NCBI GenBank assembly: GCA_003427395.1
Contig: BFEA01000422.1
Location: 396,160 to 460,159, forward strand
Length of the DNA stretch: 64,000 nt
DNA from: Chara braunii
Taxonomy: Eukaryota; Streptophyta; Charophyceae; Charales; Characeae
Reading direction: 5' to 3'
Each line of letters opens with the position of its first letter. The first letter of the stretch is position 1. Both the position numbers and the translations under genes were made by a program. Under the pieces are notes generated by a model. The model had not been told where the DNA came from. It was given only the letters and a program-made list of their open reading frames with translations, and ran no database searches. Below, one piece after another: positions 35,001-46,505 of this stretch.

Positions 35001-36250
35001 AATAGTGCCCGGAATGGGACCGACAGAGACGGTGGGTTGTGTTTGGGGATTAATAAACAGGGGTTCAACATTTTTTTTCCTTCAATAGATGTACCGAACA
35101 TAAACTCACAATAGTGTCTGGAAAGGGCAAGACACGTCTATTCCATGAACTCTCGAACTTTTGGCTCGGGACCACACCCCACTTGTACCGCAGGACCCCT
35201 GCCACTTTCTGTTGTTCAATACCCTTTTCCTGGGATCGACCTCCGAAGCACAATTTCCGGAACTGCGAAATAGTGACCTCTGGAGCTCGTTTTATTTGAA
35301 GTGGATGTCGTGTCCAGTCATCTTGATTATTTCCATAAATTTATCTTGCAGTCATCTCTCCTCTGTTCTTAGCAAGGTGCTAGCATGTTTGCCAGAGGGC
35401 TGGGCGTTTCGCACGACAAGTCGCAGGTTGATGGCTTGGATCCACCAACTCCGAGCTTGTCGGTTGGGACCCCCAGCCCATTGATCTCGCAGGACTCTTG
35501 CAACTGGAATAAATTCGTCGTTCGTGAATTCACCTTTCGTCCTCGAATGCACATTCAGTTGCATGCAGGCCCCTTGGTGATTATATGTCTTCTGACCCTT
35601 GTCCTTTTGTGTCGTGAATCTGAACGACAAATTTATTCCAAGCTGCAGTCGATAGGGGGGAAGATGATTTCTAGGGGGTCGGGGTGTGGGAGGGGTGTTA
35701 GGGGAAGGGTGGGGGGGGGGGGGCATTGTGCTCTCCACAAAGGTTTTGATGAAGTGGTCAGCAGGTGCCCATACGCCTTGTCATAAGTTGCAGGTGAATT
35801 GGTCGAGTCCTCCAACCTGCAATTTGCAACAAGGTATGTGGGAACACGTTTATCTCGAAGTAGCCAGACGACCGATCATTCTCAGATTGTTATAGGCCCC
35901 TCTCGTCGAGCATGCTGGCGAGTGTGCTGGTAAATTGCTCACCACGGTACTACAGACCGTACTAAAAGTTGCAGGTTGATGGGTCGAGTCCTTTAACCTG
36001 CAATGACTAGCATGGTTTGTGACAACTTGTTCATCATGGCGGATGCTTTCCTTTTTCCGCCAAACTTTCAGACTTGTACTACATTGTGAATGTATCACTT
36101 TATTCATATTTGTGTAATTTACACTCATTTCGATCTTACATTCGTAGTGAATGTATCATTTTATTCTCATTTATTTCACTCCCCACGTCATACCGTCCAC
36201 ATCGATTTTACCTTCATTACAAAAAGCGAACAAAAAAAAGGTTCACTTTT
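35001..36250. repeat. No gene; degenerate repeats including TTGCAGGTT palindromes
   Basis: Two copies of TCACAATAGTG-type sequence (near 34995 and 35108) and two or three copies of an imperfect palindrome, TTGCAGGTT..GGTCGAGTCC..AACCTGCAA (near 35784, 35968 and a poorer one near 35410). A poly(G) tract is at 35711-35722. A short direct repeat GTGAATGTATCA.TTTATTC occurs near 36085 and 36151. Confidence 0.6.
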
Positions 36251-37819
36251 AACGAAATGTGAGTTGGTTTGGCGGTTAGCATCCCAAGGGACATGGAAAG
36301 AGAGCGGTCCTGAATGTATCACCTACGTCCATGTAACCGCCTCACGGAGTACGGGGTCGACTTCTTGGTTTTCGCAACTTTTCGGGAGTCGAAAAGCGGA
36401 GTGGGCGCGGAGCAACTGCCACCACCCGTCTTGTTTCCGCTCCCCTCTGCACACAACGGGGGGACCTGCATACGAGGGAAGAAACGGGATCCCAAAAAAT
36501 GCCAAAAAAAGTAAAAACTACTTACTGAAAGAGAAGTCGGATCAGCCCGTCATTCGTGATTCTCAACTTGGCTGGAGCCATGTACCGGTGGTTTAATCCA
36601 CCACTACCTGTGATCCTCTTTTTTCCGACCTGCATTTCCCCTGCGTGCCAAAAAAGATGAGCCCGTGAGTCAGTGTTTTCTTTTCTTTTTGGCTGGTGCC
36701 ACAAGCCATTTTGGTCCCGTGGCACTGTTCATCCGAAAAACACGGTAGTAAACCAACTCGTTGTCCTCCATTGTCTGAGAAAGACCATAGTGGTGGTTCA
36801 AAGAAGAACAAAATGACACTGGAAGACAGGCAGTGAAAATTCTCCTTTAGGACCTTCACTTTTTGATGTTTGTTTTTGTACAATGGCTGCCAAATTATGA
36901 GCACTGCATCATTGTTACCCATTATGGTACATGATGGAGCTCTTGTAACCCATTCTGCTTTTTTAGGGTTGTGCTGCACTGCAGTTCTTCGAGGACTTTA
37001 CTCAAAGAATTGCGGGCTCCACTGGCGTTTTCACATGTTTTCCCTTTCTGGGATTTCGCCTGCATTTGCGGAAAAATCCCTAACATTCACTGAAAGCCCT
37101 AGTTCTCCTCTGTTCTCTAGGATCAGGTGCTGATTTTGGAGTTCTTAACTTGAGACTAGGTGCAACGGTATCTTTTCCCAAGAAAAAAACAGTTCAAATG
37201 CATAAGGCCACAATTCTGGCCTTGGTGGAAATGAAGAGCATAATTTGCCCAATCTGCGTCCCACGAATTCTTACGCAAAGAGCGCTATTCTTAAATTAGG
37301 AAAAGGAATTCCAATGGTAGGAATACAGATAGGTCCACCTATGGGACTGGCAGAGAAACACCTATACCTAGCGCCCGAAGTACCCATGTGACAGGGGTCG
37401 TTCGACTATGCTTCGATCGGGGCTGAGTAGTGGGGCGCTGCTTAGCCCTGGTGTCTGCAGCCACTGTCCGGTCAGGTCATCCCTGTCGAGAGAAGACTGG
37501 AGGGTAATAGTCCTGAGTGATAGACAGTAAGGTAGGATCGTGGGAATAGGGGTGCACCGGGAAGAAATCTTAGCATGGGAGGGTTGGGAGGGAGTCGCAT
37601 TGGAATAAGGGGCCACTATACCATATGATGACCACATGGCCGAGTGCTGAGGGCGGCTGTCATATGTCTAGAATCCAATCTCTACAACAGCCTGGGCTTT
37701 GGAAAAACAAAAAGAAAAGAAGGAAAAGGAATTCCTCAAAGAACCAGCAGTGGAGCACAGCCCTTATGTTCTCTGCGTATATTCCTGGCACTCTGATGAA
37801 GGATATCTTGGCAATGGCA
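36251..37819. other. No gene recognised
   Basis: Moderately AT-rich sequence with only short open frames and no recognised domains on either strand. Confidence 0.55.
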
Positions 37820-37823
37820 AGTG

Positions 37824-37827
<4 letters not shown>

Positions 37828-37883
<56 letters not shown>

Positions 37884-37894
37884 TTGTGTGTGTG

Positions 37895-37935
<41 letters not shown>
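37828..37935. repeat. (CT)n followed by (GT)n microsatellite
   Basis: CT repeat about 37828-37873, then TG/GT repeat with small interruptions to about 37935. Open frames across it are artefacts. Confidence 0.95.
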
Positions 37936-38725
37936 ATACATATATGTATACAATCTACAAATATATTTGTGTGTGGTCAACTGTACGTGTGCTTGTGAAT
38001 GGGCTATAAAAAATACCCGTTCCAAAAAAGAAAGGAGGGAAAAAAACGCCCCTTCCTTTGTCTTACAAGGGAAGGCACAGAGCAGGTGAAAAGAGGAAGA
38101 GAACCCAAAGCAAAGGAACAAGAAAAAAAAAAAAAAAGAGGGGGACCAGGTTTGTCAGAATGTCAGAAAGAGCCTTGTTGGGGTCTTTCTTCTGGTGAGT
38201 GTGAGGTTGTGTGGAGGAGAAAATTCTTTTGGGGATAGGATGCCGCCTCCACTGCCATGTTCCTTTGAACAAAGCACCCTATCATGATCATTCATGAACA
38301 TATAGAAGCTGTCTGTCTCAGTTGGGTAGAGTCGTGATGACGATGCATAATGTTTACAGCAAGACAAGTACATAGCGCCTCTGAGTCACTCCAGTACACA
38401 ACACTCTAGATGCATTTGGATGCGCTGTGGACCCAATACATTCAGAATGTTGGACTCGCTCAGATGCAACGGGTCCAGAAAGCACCCAAATGGAATAGGG
38501 TGTCGTGCACTTTGCAGTGGAGCGAGGCCCATCATTGTCATCATCCCTCTGTGCACAGTTCTAGATTGGGAAACTAGTACACCATCAGAATGATTGCGAA
38601 AGTATGTTCGAGTCCGTAAATGCTGCAAGTCCAAGATTCTGTAATCCAGACATGCAGACCGGGCTACGCAGACTGCATCATGAATGAACTATTGTCTTCT
38701 CCATATAGAAATGTATGGATGGTTA

Positions 38726-38727
<2 letters not shown>
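37936..38727. other. No gene recognised; flank of minus-strand LINE
   Basis: A-rich around 38100-38140. Nothing coding is recognised. The bases before the poly(T), GTATGGATGGTTATC, would be the LINE target-site duplication, but I did not find a clear second copy beyond 41500. Confidence 0.5.
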
Positions 38728-38768
<41 letters not shown>

Positions 38769-41505
38769 GGGGACAACCCGAGCTGATGCTAGCGGTGCTG
38801 ATAGGAGCAGACACCGCTAGTACTCTCGGAGAGGCTCCATCTATTGGTGGGGTGCAGCACCTGCTGGAAAACGGGTCCAGCGTCCCCAAACATTGTGGTT
38901 TTTCAGAAAAAACTCTTACTGCCTGCCAGCATTGATTGCCCTGTCTGACCAGGGGATTGACTGCGCAGGAGCACCTTCTTATGAGGAAAGGACCGCTTCA
39001 GATATCAGAGTCCGAGTCTCACATTGTTGCAAACAGAAAATGGAGGGAGGCAACTTCCCCAGCTTGTTCGGGCAGGGCACGAAGGGTGTCGTGGCAGGCC
39101 CCGGGCACTGGACCCCAGGGGCGGCTGGAGATCGATGCGACAACCCTCCACCTCCAGCCGACGGTCGCTTCCCGAACATGCAGAGCAGAGGGCCTCTCAC
39201 CTCCCACCAAACCAATCCAGATCTACCAGAGCGTTCCAAGGGAGGGGAAAGGAATCGGGAAACTCAGAGGGTGGGGGGGAGAGGGGTATTGACCTCAGAC
39301 ACAGTCCAATCATAGAAGCAAAGATGATAGTTCTTCTGGGAAGCATCCAATCTCTGTTGGTCCTCCAGCTGCCAGCCTTCCCATTTTATCACCGCCATTT
39401 TCCCCCCACGTTCCCCCCCCAGCCATGCTTTTCAAAATTCAGTAATGAGTTGTTCAATGTCCGACTTTTTGGACAGGCCTTCCATCCTTTGGATCACTTC
39501 GTTCCACTGGGCCCTGATCAATGTTTCAATGACACTCTTGATTGTTTCAGTAGTCTCCCCTTATGCTGTGCGTGTACCCTCTCGAACCAAGACACATCGC
39601 TGACGCTAGAGGGCCCACAAGATCGCTTTTCTGCCCAGGGTGAACATGTTCGCTGTGAAGGGTGGGGTGTGGGCGGTCTGAACGGCCCACAGACCACACA
39701 TGATCACTCTCCAATCCTAGGGCCATCTTTCCCCAGTTCCAAGCTCATTCCAGACCCGGGCCCACCACCTCCAAGTAAGGACCGCCACTGGACATTGGAG
39801 GAATATGTGTTCTATGGTCTCATTGACCTTTCGCAAGGGGAATCGTTCCCTGCAGGCTAGGCACCACGGAAACACGGAAACGTGATGCCCTTCTGCTCAA
39901 TGCAGGTGTGGTCAATGAGCCCGGTGTTAGTGGGGAGGCATCGATGGAAAATCCGCCACTGTAGCGATGCGATTTTGGCTTGCTTACCATTCACCCCTTT
40001 AAATCATAGGATTCGGCGAAGAGCCTCCTGTGGAACATTTAAATGTTTTGCCCACCGTTCCTTAAACCCGATCCTTCAAGTTCAGCCTGGATCTGAGCAT
40101 CCTATAGGTAGCCTTAGTGCTTAGTGTGTTGAGAGTATGGTACTTCACTTCCCTCCCTATCCCAGGGATTCACCACCTCCATTCCTCCACATCAATGGGT
40201 AAGTTCTGTATGGGGATATCTGGTTTGAAGGCTACCCATTGGTCCTTTTCTCTGCATACCGTAATCCGCTGAGTTCGCTCCTTTGCCACCCAGGCAACCT
40301 CATTCGGGTCGCACCTGTGCAGCCGGTTTTCCTGGTCCTGTGTGAACAGGTTCAGCAGAACCTCACCACCACCACATTACCCACCCTGTCCACATCCCCA
40401 TCTATTACCACCCAGTCCCCTTCCTCTATGGTGGAGCTTTTGGTAGGATCCTCCACAAATGGAGGGGGATGGAGAAAAGACGCTCTTCCATCATTTCCGC
40501 AAAGTTGTGGCTATGAAGTAACAGCCGATGGAGCTGCTGTTCGGTGACCCAGTCCCTACGCTCCTTGTCCCAAAGGTAACCAACTCTCACAACCCCTCTA
40601 CTTACCCAGGTGCGCCAAGGGCTTTCAGAGCTGGAGTAAACACATCCTTGGCGGTCTGTGACCCAACGGTTCCCAAAAAAGGGCTGGCGGGCCACTTCCT
40701 CCCATCGAGTCAGAGGGGTCCTATGGGGCAGCGGTAAGCTCCTCCAATGTTTAATCAGTTGCTCCCAAAAATTGTCTGTCATCAGGTCCTGGCGTGCCAC
40801 TGCCCGCTCCGAATGGCCTACGAACTGCCCAAAACAAGTCCTCCAACCATGTCAGCGGGTGTATCTCCGTTGGAGCCTCTGGACCGAGTCGAGCCAATTG
40901 TTCTAATGCCAGCGGTTCCCACGGGAGATTCGGGGTACAAATCAAGTGTTTCAGCCAATGGAATGACAGGGCAGTCGTCCGAGTGGTAAGATTCAAAATC
41001 CCTAGACCTCCTTGTGCTTTTGGTTGACCCACTGCCTCCCACGCATCCCGGCTCATCGCATGTTGTGTCTCATGATTATTACACCACAAGTATGCTGCCA
41101 ACCGTTGTTTCAGAGACCTAGTCACAAGGCGGGATAGCGGCCAGATCGCAGATTTGTACCAAAGGGACCCAAGAACCACGCTGTTTATGACCAGCGATCT
41201 TCCGAAAAGTGATGCATGCTTATCGTTCCATGTAGAGAGATTATGCAACGCGGGCTCGATTATGCATGCATCATTGTTGTGGGGCTTTCCAGCGGCCGAA
41301 AGCAGGATCCTGAGCACCCTAATCGGTGGTTCAGGGTGGGTTCCATGAGATCTTGGGACTTTCAGGCCCCCATCATGGTATAGCCACCATCCCAACGTCT
41401 TGCTACCCCAATTCATGGACATGTCAGCTAGCGTCTGTGGACGGAGACCGGTCATGGAGTTCATGGAGTTCACGGCGTAGGAGTTCACGGAGTTCACGGA
41501 GAGCG
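38728..41505 (-). mobile_element. 5'-truncated LINE on the minus strand
   Basis: Poly(T) at 38728-38765 is the reversed poly(A) tail. Reading leftwards from 41497, the minus strand encodes the RT thumb/connector region and then a zf-RVT finger. The endonuclease and catalytic RT palm are missing, so the insertion is 5'-truncated, as is common for LINEs. Only general similarity to copies 1 and 2 is visible, so it may belong to another L1 lineage. The right boundary near 41505 lies beside short GGAGTTCACGG repeats and T-rich sequence. Confidence 0.8.
39750..41497 (-). pseudogene. LINE ORF2 C-terminal fragment (thumb and zf-RVT)
   Basis: Frame 41497-40751 encodes FGRSLVINSVVLGSLWYK and QGGLGILNLTTRTTALSFHW, typical of the segment after the RT palm (compare GRALVLSSAAFSLLRYPC in copy 1). 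A frame change leads to 40800-40426. After a further gap, near 39860-39760, the minus strand reads CLACRERFPL..NETIEHIFLQCPVA, the zf-RVT C-X2-C...H...C pattern. Broken by shifts and stops; no activity expected. Confidence 0.82.
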
Positions 41506-41980
41506 GGATTGTTTTTTTTTTTTTTTGGCTGGGGCAGGNGTTTTTTTTTTAATACGAGTGTGAGGGTTATCGGAGGGTAACTCCCCATAATTTTTCTTTT
41601 TTTTTCATTAAAAACGGAAAAAAAAATACAACCGGCAAAAATAAGTATTTTTTTTTGTTATTTTGTAGGCTATTTCGATTTTTATTTATTTTTTTAATGT
41701 CATCACGTTGTGGGGCTTGAGGCTACTGTAGCTGGGTGAGTCCGAAAAAAAAAAAAAAAAACACCGCTCTTTCCTGGTCTGCCCGCTCACTGTGAACGGC
41801 CGTTCATAGGCCCAAGGCCAAATGACCGGCCGATCGCGTTCATGGTGACGGCACTAGCTAGTGTACAAAAAGGTTCATGAGGACCTCTATTGCTACGAGC
41901 GGCACAACATCCCTAGGTCCCCACGAGTCCCAGTAGTCCGTGAAGAGAGGACCTATACTAGTGGTGTAATCGGGCCCTAC
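41506..41980. repeat. T-rich low-complexity sequence with an ambiguous base
   Basis: Poly(T) runs at 41513-41526 and 41541-41550, an N at 41539, A/T homopolymers to 41760. No gene. Confidence 0.8.
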
Positions 41981-42670
41981 TCAAAGCTCGCGATCCAGCA
42001 GGTCCCACACATACGCAGGTGGCGGCCGTCTCCACTCGTAACCCTCCTCCCACCAGGGTCCAGACGAGGTGGGTGCAATCGATCGGATCAGAGCTGTATC
42101 CTCTCGTCTCCCCACCGTGGCACGGCGGTCACTAGGGACTAGTAGGGAGTAGTAGATATAGCTTAAGTCAAGATCCCCTCTCGAGAATTGCTCGAGCTCC
42201 TCTGCAGTAAGATATGCCTCGACAAGGCCTCCCACGCCTCCGAATACCGTGTCGACCACAAAGCTGGGAACAGTCGTCCTCAGTCCAAAACCTGCATACG
42301 GAAAAAATCTGTCACGTACAACTTGAAGGTCCCCGGTGATGACACAGGGAGTGTAGCCAAACACTATCACGTCCTGCTCGTCCTTTCGCTGGAAAGCCTC
42401 TATCTTGTCTTGCAAGTATCTCTCGGCCCAGCCAATGATCTCGCAAGTCCCCCGGACTACAAGAGTCAACGCAGCCTCTCCAGCTACCTCTGGGCTCAGA
42501 TACAGGAAGACCTTGACCTCCCCGTATGCGACCTCCTTCAGACGCCTCAGATCCGTACACTGGCCCACCGGCGCAAGGTCCCTGTGCATCCACAACCAAA
42601 CTCCGGACGACAAGAGAATCGATCGCCACTCGCACAGGTCATCGTGCCAATCAGTAGGTCGAGTCGACAA
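41981..42670 (-). CDS. Unrecognised ORF, 229 codons
   Basis: Open from a TTG at 42670 to a stop at 41981; the first ATG is at about codon 28. A TAA sits just upstream of the TTG. I do not recognise the product. It looks like a globular, mildly acidic protein with mixed hydrophobic blocks (VKVFLYLSPEVAGEAALTLV, DVIVFGYTPCVITGDLQVV), Trp/Tyr-rich segments and no obvious signal peptide or membrane helix. It could be an exon of a host gene, or an accessory ORF of an unrecognised element. Flanks give no help: a dead LINE on one side and non-coding sequence on the other. No domain claim is made. Confidence 0.4.
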   Translation of the reverse strand: MSTRPTDWHDDLCEWRSILLSSGVWLWMHRDLAPVGQCTDLRRLKEVAYGEVKVFLYLSPEVAGEAALTLVVRGTCEIIGWAERYLQDKIEAFQRKDEQDVIVFGYTPCVITGDLQVVRDRFFPYAGFGLRTTVPSFVVDTVFGGVGGLVEAYLTAEELEQFSRGDLDLSYIYYSLLVPSDRRATVGRREDTALIRSIAPTSSGPWWEEGYEWRRPPPAYVWDLLDREL

Positions 42671-43602
42671 TGTAAATTATACGAGACCTCCTTCCACAAG
42701 CTCGGGAGACTCAATCCCCCATTGTGGGCTGATGGGGTACTCCTCTACTCCTAAGGGTGGCCACATCAGCGCAACGCAGCACAGACCAAAAAGGACAGTA
42801 AGAAATAAGAAAGAGAAAGATTCAGGATTTTAGAGAAAAAAATTCGGTAGCACTTCGCCCCCCCCCGTTGGGATGGGGTTCGGGAGGTCGTCCCTATAAT
42901 AATGTTGCCTGCGTACGCCCTATCCAGGTCCTAATGTGTCCTAGATAAAGGGGGTGTCGATCCCCGGTCTCTGATTGGCCTATTGGTCTTATACTCGAGT
43001 TCCCTCCAATATAAGGCGTGGACTCAACTCGAGGGAATTGTCTACTGGCCCCTCGAGTGAGTATCCGAACAAAGGACCCTGTTGCCTGGTCAACACTCAA
43101 AAATAAGAACCGCGCGTACTTACTTTTTCAATTTTTAAGTAATTTTCGTATTTTTAGGGGATTTTTAGTTGTTTAAATTAACAAAAATTACTTACAAGCT
43201 AGAAGAATGCACTATCCTGCGTTCAGTGCATAGGGGAACGTGATGGAAACCCTAATGAGTCGCGAGGTATGCACGTACTTCTTTTTACCCTTCGTTTTTT
43301 ATTTAATTCAAAATTTTGTCAAATAATTATAAAATTTAATAAAAACAATTTTTAATAATTGAGAATTCTCGTCACTTGCCTCAAACTTTCGGGAACAGAA
43401 CAGTAGGTTCACCCGAACCTAGGTTACCGCACCATCTCTTTCCCTTCCTCCTCTAGGGAATTCTCTTGTATTTCCTCATTTTAAATTATAGAAAATGTAT
43501 TCAATCAGGATAAAATTTATTCCTTAATTTATATATATTAAGGATCAACATATATATAAGCCCGCCGAGTTTGAAGATTCTCAAGGGTAGGAATAAAATT
43601 TT
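42671..43602. other. No gene; AT-rich flank of the Penelope-like element
   Basis: 42855-42895 contains the reverse complement of the CCCCATCCCAACGGG motif found three times at 58.8-59.2 kb. An imperfect inverted repeat around CTCGAG lies at 42990-43040. A short hairpin, TCCTTAAT..ATTAAGGA, lies near 43521-43544. Confidence 0.6.
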
Positions 43603-44266
43603 GGGAAAGGAAAGGAAAAACTGCCCGGCAAGACAGATCCAGCGTGAGATGGAGCAAAGCCAAAATACACCAATATGAGCAACTCCGATACGCACGCAAA
43701 AAATCAATCATGAGTACAACAAAAAACGATCCACAGACCACGCGGCTAAACCCTCGACGCGTTTCGTCTATCCCGCACATAGACTCTTCAGGAGGACAGA
43801 TCACAGAATGCTGCCACCCAATGATAGGGGCCATACCTACGCCTTGCCCCTATATATAGCTACCCTACTCCCACTCTACCCATCATCTTGACACCAACAC
43901 TGCCCGAAAAGAAAGTAAACTCCGCAAAACGACGGAAAAGAGGTCGCCGAAAGAGAAGATGCATATGTGCGAAGACCGTAGATGTCCCGAAAACCGTCCC
44001 GTACAGAAGGTAAGCACTCGCCATACCGCGCGTATGAATCTATGGGAGGTACCTGCCACACAGGCAAACAATCAACACAGACGAACATACAAAACACAAC
44101 ACAGGCGACGGCACGATGCAGACTGTCTTCCACGCACTAACGATGCTCGTCGCAGGCGGCAACAGAAGAAGCGTCAGGTGGGAAATGCGTGGCAACGCAG
44201 CAAGACACCGTTGGAGGAGCACACGAGTCCTCTGAAAGACGAAGCATAATAGTCCCGCCACCCAGA
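43603..44266 (-). repeat. PLE pseudo-LTR, copy A (element 3' side)
   Basis: 664 bp, nearly identical to 50486-51144 and to the reverse complement of 59705-60353. Similarity begins at GGGAAAGG and ends at CGCCACCCAGA. Contains a hammerhead core at 43751-43796 (minus). Confidence 0.9.
43751..43796 (-). ncRNA. Hammerhead ribozyme, type I topology (PLE pLTR copy A)
   Basis: Read on the minus strand: stem I half CCTC, core CTGAAGA (43791-43785), stem II GTCTAT/ATAGAC with a 7-nt loop, GAAA (43765-43762), a two-pair stem III (A-C / G-T) with a 2-nt loop, the cleavage-site C at 43756, then stem I half GAGG. All invariant core bases are present. Very short stem III hammerheads are known in PLE repeats (Cervera and De la Pena). 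Predicted self-cleavage follows 43756 in the transcript; activity is untested. Confidence 0.85.
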
Positions 44267-44951
44267 AAGTCGCCGTAGCTTGTGCTACAACTGTCAAGGC
44301 ACGTTCTCCTCCGAGTGAAAGGAGAAACGCAAACAGCTGTTCGTCTGAAATACTGAAATCCTGAAACGAGGTCCCCTACGGGAATCGCCACCGAAGCTTA
44401 GGTGATAAAAAAACCGTCCCCTGACTGAAACCATGTCAGAAGACCGACAAATGGTACTGGGTCCTGGGGTCACGACCCCTAACCGTCTGCCCCTGTTATA
44501 CGAACCAATCGCTCCTTCGTCTAGATCGTTGAACCTCTGTAGTGAAAGCGGCCAGGTTCCTGGGCTCGAATCGGGAAAATACCCTCGATAGCAGGTAAAC
44601 CCCATATCATTCGCAAAAAAATCGTCCCCCCTTTTTTTTTAAAACAGTGACCCCTTTCAATGTATCAAAAGAATAGAGAATGGGTAACCCCCCCCAATAA
44701 ATGCGTTAAGCAAAGTCCCGCCCCTCGTGGAATACAGAATGGCCCATAAAGGGTTTGTTTGGCAAAAGGCCAAACCCCCGATCAAACACATGCTGCAATC
44801 ACCTCCGCAGCCGAACCTCCAAATTTTGCTCCGAACCGTCGAAAGGATGAGATCACTAATTGGCATGGGTACCCTCGGCGGAGCAGCTCACGCTTCATCA
44901 TCAGAAAACCTCATGCTGCCCCCACACGTTTGAAGTAAGGCGAAACACACG
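44267..44951 (-). pseudogene. PLE 3' portion: end of RT region and 3' UTR
   Basis: On the minus strand the RT C-terminal coding resumes beyond the hAT-derived insertion (RVCFALLQTCGGSMRFSDDE, with a stop soon after), then leads into non-coding sequence before pLTR A. The stretch from about 44267 to 44790 matches 59205-59704 in reverse complement, so it is part of the element and not host flank. Confidence 0.7.
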
Positions 44952-44959
44952 GTGCAAAG
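44952..44959 (+). repeat. 8-bp TSD of the hAT-derived insertion, left
   Basis: GTGCAAAG, repeated exactly at 46498-46505. Confidence 0.92.
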
Positions 44960-45236
44960 TTATGTTACCACGTGTTCATTGAACGCGGGTTTCGCGTTCA
45001 AGGTATGAACGCAGTGAACGCCCATTCATTGAACGCGCGTGAACGCGTTTGACGCGTTCGTGCAGGGAGGTGGGCGGGGTGGGGTGGTGCTTTGGGCAGT
45101 GTGGGGAGCAGCAGCGGTGCTTGGGGGGGATGTGGGCAGCGTGGGGAGCGGTGGCGGTGCTTGGGGGGGCTGTGGGCGAAAGCCCAGGCGAAACAGGAAA
45201 AAAAAATAAAAAAACAGAATAGTGTGTGTGTGTGAA

Positions 45237-45274
<38 letters not shown>

Positions 45275-46497
45275 TGTGTGTGTGCGTGTGTGTGTAAGGT
45301 CCTTTTTTTTTTCGAGGGGGTGGGGGAATCCCCCTAACACAACTCAGATAGCCCATGCAGGCTATCTAAAGGGTCCGCGCAGACATGTAGCGCAGACCCC
45401 CCCACCAAAATCGAGGCAGGCAGTGAATATGAAATAGAGCACGAGCTGGCCCGATATATACTCAAGATTCGATTTCAGGTCTGTGTTTCAGCAGTTATGG
45501 GTTGCTCACGTAGCTAGGGCCTATTGGTCACTGCACTTGAGTCTTAGGGCTTGGCTGCACTACTCACGAAATGTGCTAAGTTAGAATGAATCTTCTGCAG
45601 AACGTGGAATAATACGCCACCATATGCTTTGTCTTTTGTGCAGTTGGTGAGTAAAGGCCCTTAGGGCCACTGCACGTATTCCTAAGAAAAGAAAAATGAG
45701 AAAAAAAGAACAACAAGAAAAATAAAAATGAGGAAAAAAAAAAACAAGAAAAGACAAAACATATGGTGGCGTATTATTCCACGTTTTGCAGAAGATTCAT
45801 TCTAACTTAGTAAAGGCCCTTAGGGCCACTGCACGTTTTCCTAAGAAAAGAAAAACGAGAAAAAAAGAACAACAAGAAAAATGAAAAATGGAAAAAAAGA
45901 AAAACAAGAAAAAATTAAAACGATGGCGTATTATTCCACTTTCTGCAGAAGATTCATTCTAACTTAGCACACACTGAGTAGTGCAGCCAAGCCCTAAGAG
46001 TCACGTGCAGTGACCAATAGGCCCTAGCTACGTGAGCAACCCATAACTGCTAAAACACAGACCTGAATTCAAATCTTGAGTATATATTGGGCTAGCTTGT
46101 GCTCTATTTCATATTCACTATCTGCCTCGATTTTGGTGGGGGGGTCTGCGCGGACCCTTCAGATAGCCTGCATGGGCTATCTGAGCTGTGCTAGGGGGAT
46201 TCCCCCACCCACTCCAAAAAAAAAAAAAAAAAAGGAATTTTCACACATGACGGGGGTGATGCAGTGGGGGGGGTAGGCCTCTGTTTTTTTTTTTTTTTTG
46301 CAGTTTTGGGGTTCTTAGAACGAGGTCCACCACCTCGTAGTCCGTAACGCGCGCGTGCGCCCCCTGGCGTCGCGTTCAGTTTTTTCGCGCCACGTGGCGC
46401 GCAGCGCGTTTGAACGCTAATGAACGCGGCCCTCGGGGGTATGAACGCGCGCGTTTGAACGTGAACGCGTGTTCAGCGCGTTCACCCGGTTACATAG
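44960..46497. mobile_element. Non-autonomous hAT element nested in the PLE
   Basis: 1538 bp between two GTGCAAAG copies. The ends TTATGTTACCACGTG and (reverse) CTATGTAACCGGGTG resemble those of the 8-kb hAT at 26034-34021. Both carry GAACGCG-type subterminal words (44977-45060 and 46400-46485), (GT)n or poly(A) tracts and G-rich segments in similar positions. It has no transposase ORF, so it presumably depends on an element like the 8-kb one. Its interior is a large palindrome (45300-46225). Confidence 0.85.
45300..46225. repeat. Large interrupted palindrome with internal tandem duplication
   Basis: The left arm (about 45300-45625) and right arm (about 45913-46225) are inverted copies with high identity, starting from the poly(T)/poly(A) run beside GGGTGGGGGAATCCCCC and extending to GTGGAATAATACGCCA. 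Between and overlapping the arms, a ~145-bp unit (GTAAAGGCCCTTAGGGCCACT, A-rich AAGAAAAA tract, GGCGTATTATTCCAC, TTCATTCTAACTTAG) is tandemly duplicated. A transcript could fold into a hairpin of about 300 bp. No coding capacity. Confidence 0.9.
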
Positions 46498-46505
46498 GTG
46501 CAAAG
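46498..46505 (+). repeat. 8-bp TSD of the hAT-derived insertion, right
   Basis: GTGCAAAG, identical to 44952-44959. Confidence 0.92.

Noticed and set aside
35784-36000. TTGCAGGTT...GTCGAGTCC...AACCTGCAA palindromes as a tRNA-derived SINE
   Set aside because: No A box, no poly(A) end and no TSD; only a repeated short palindrome is visible.
37790-37815. CTGATGA as another hammerhead core
   Set aside because: No GAAA at the right distance and no pairing helices; the same holds for CTGATGAG near 15150.
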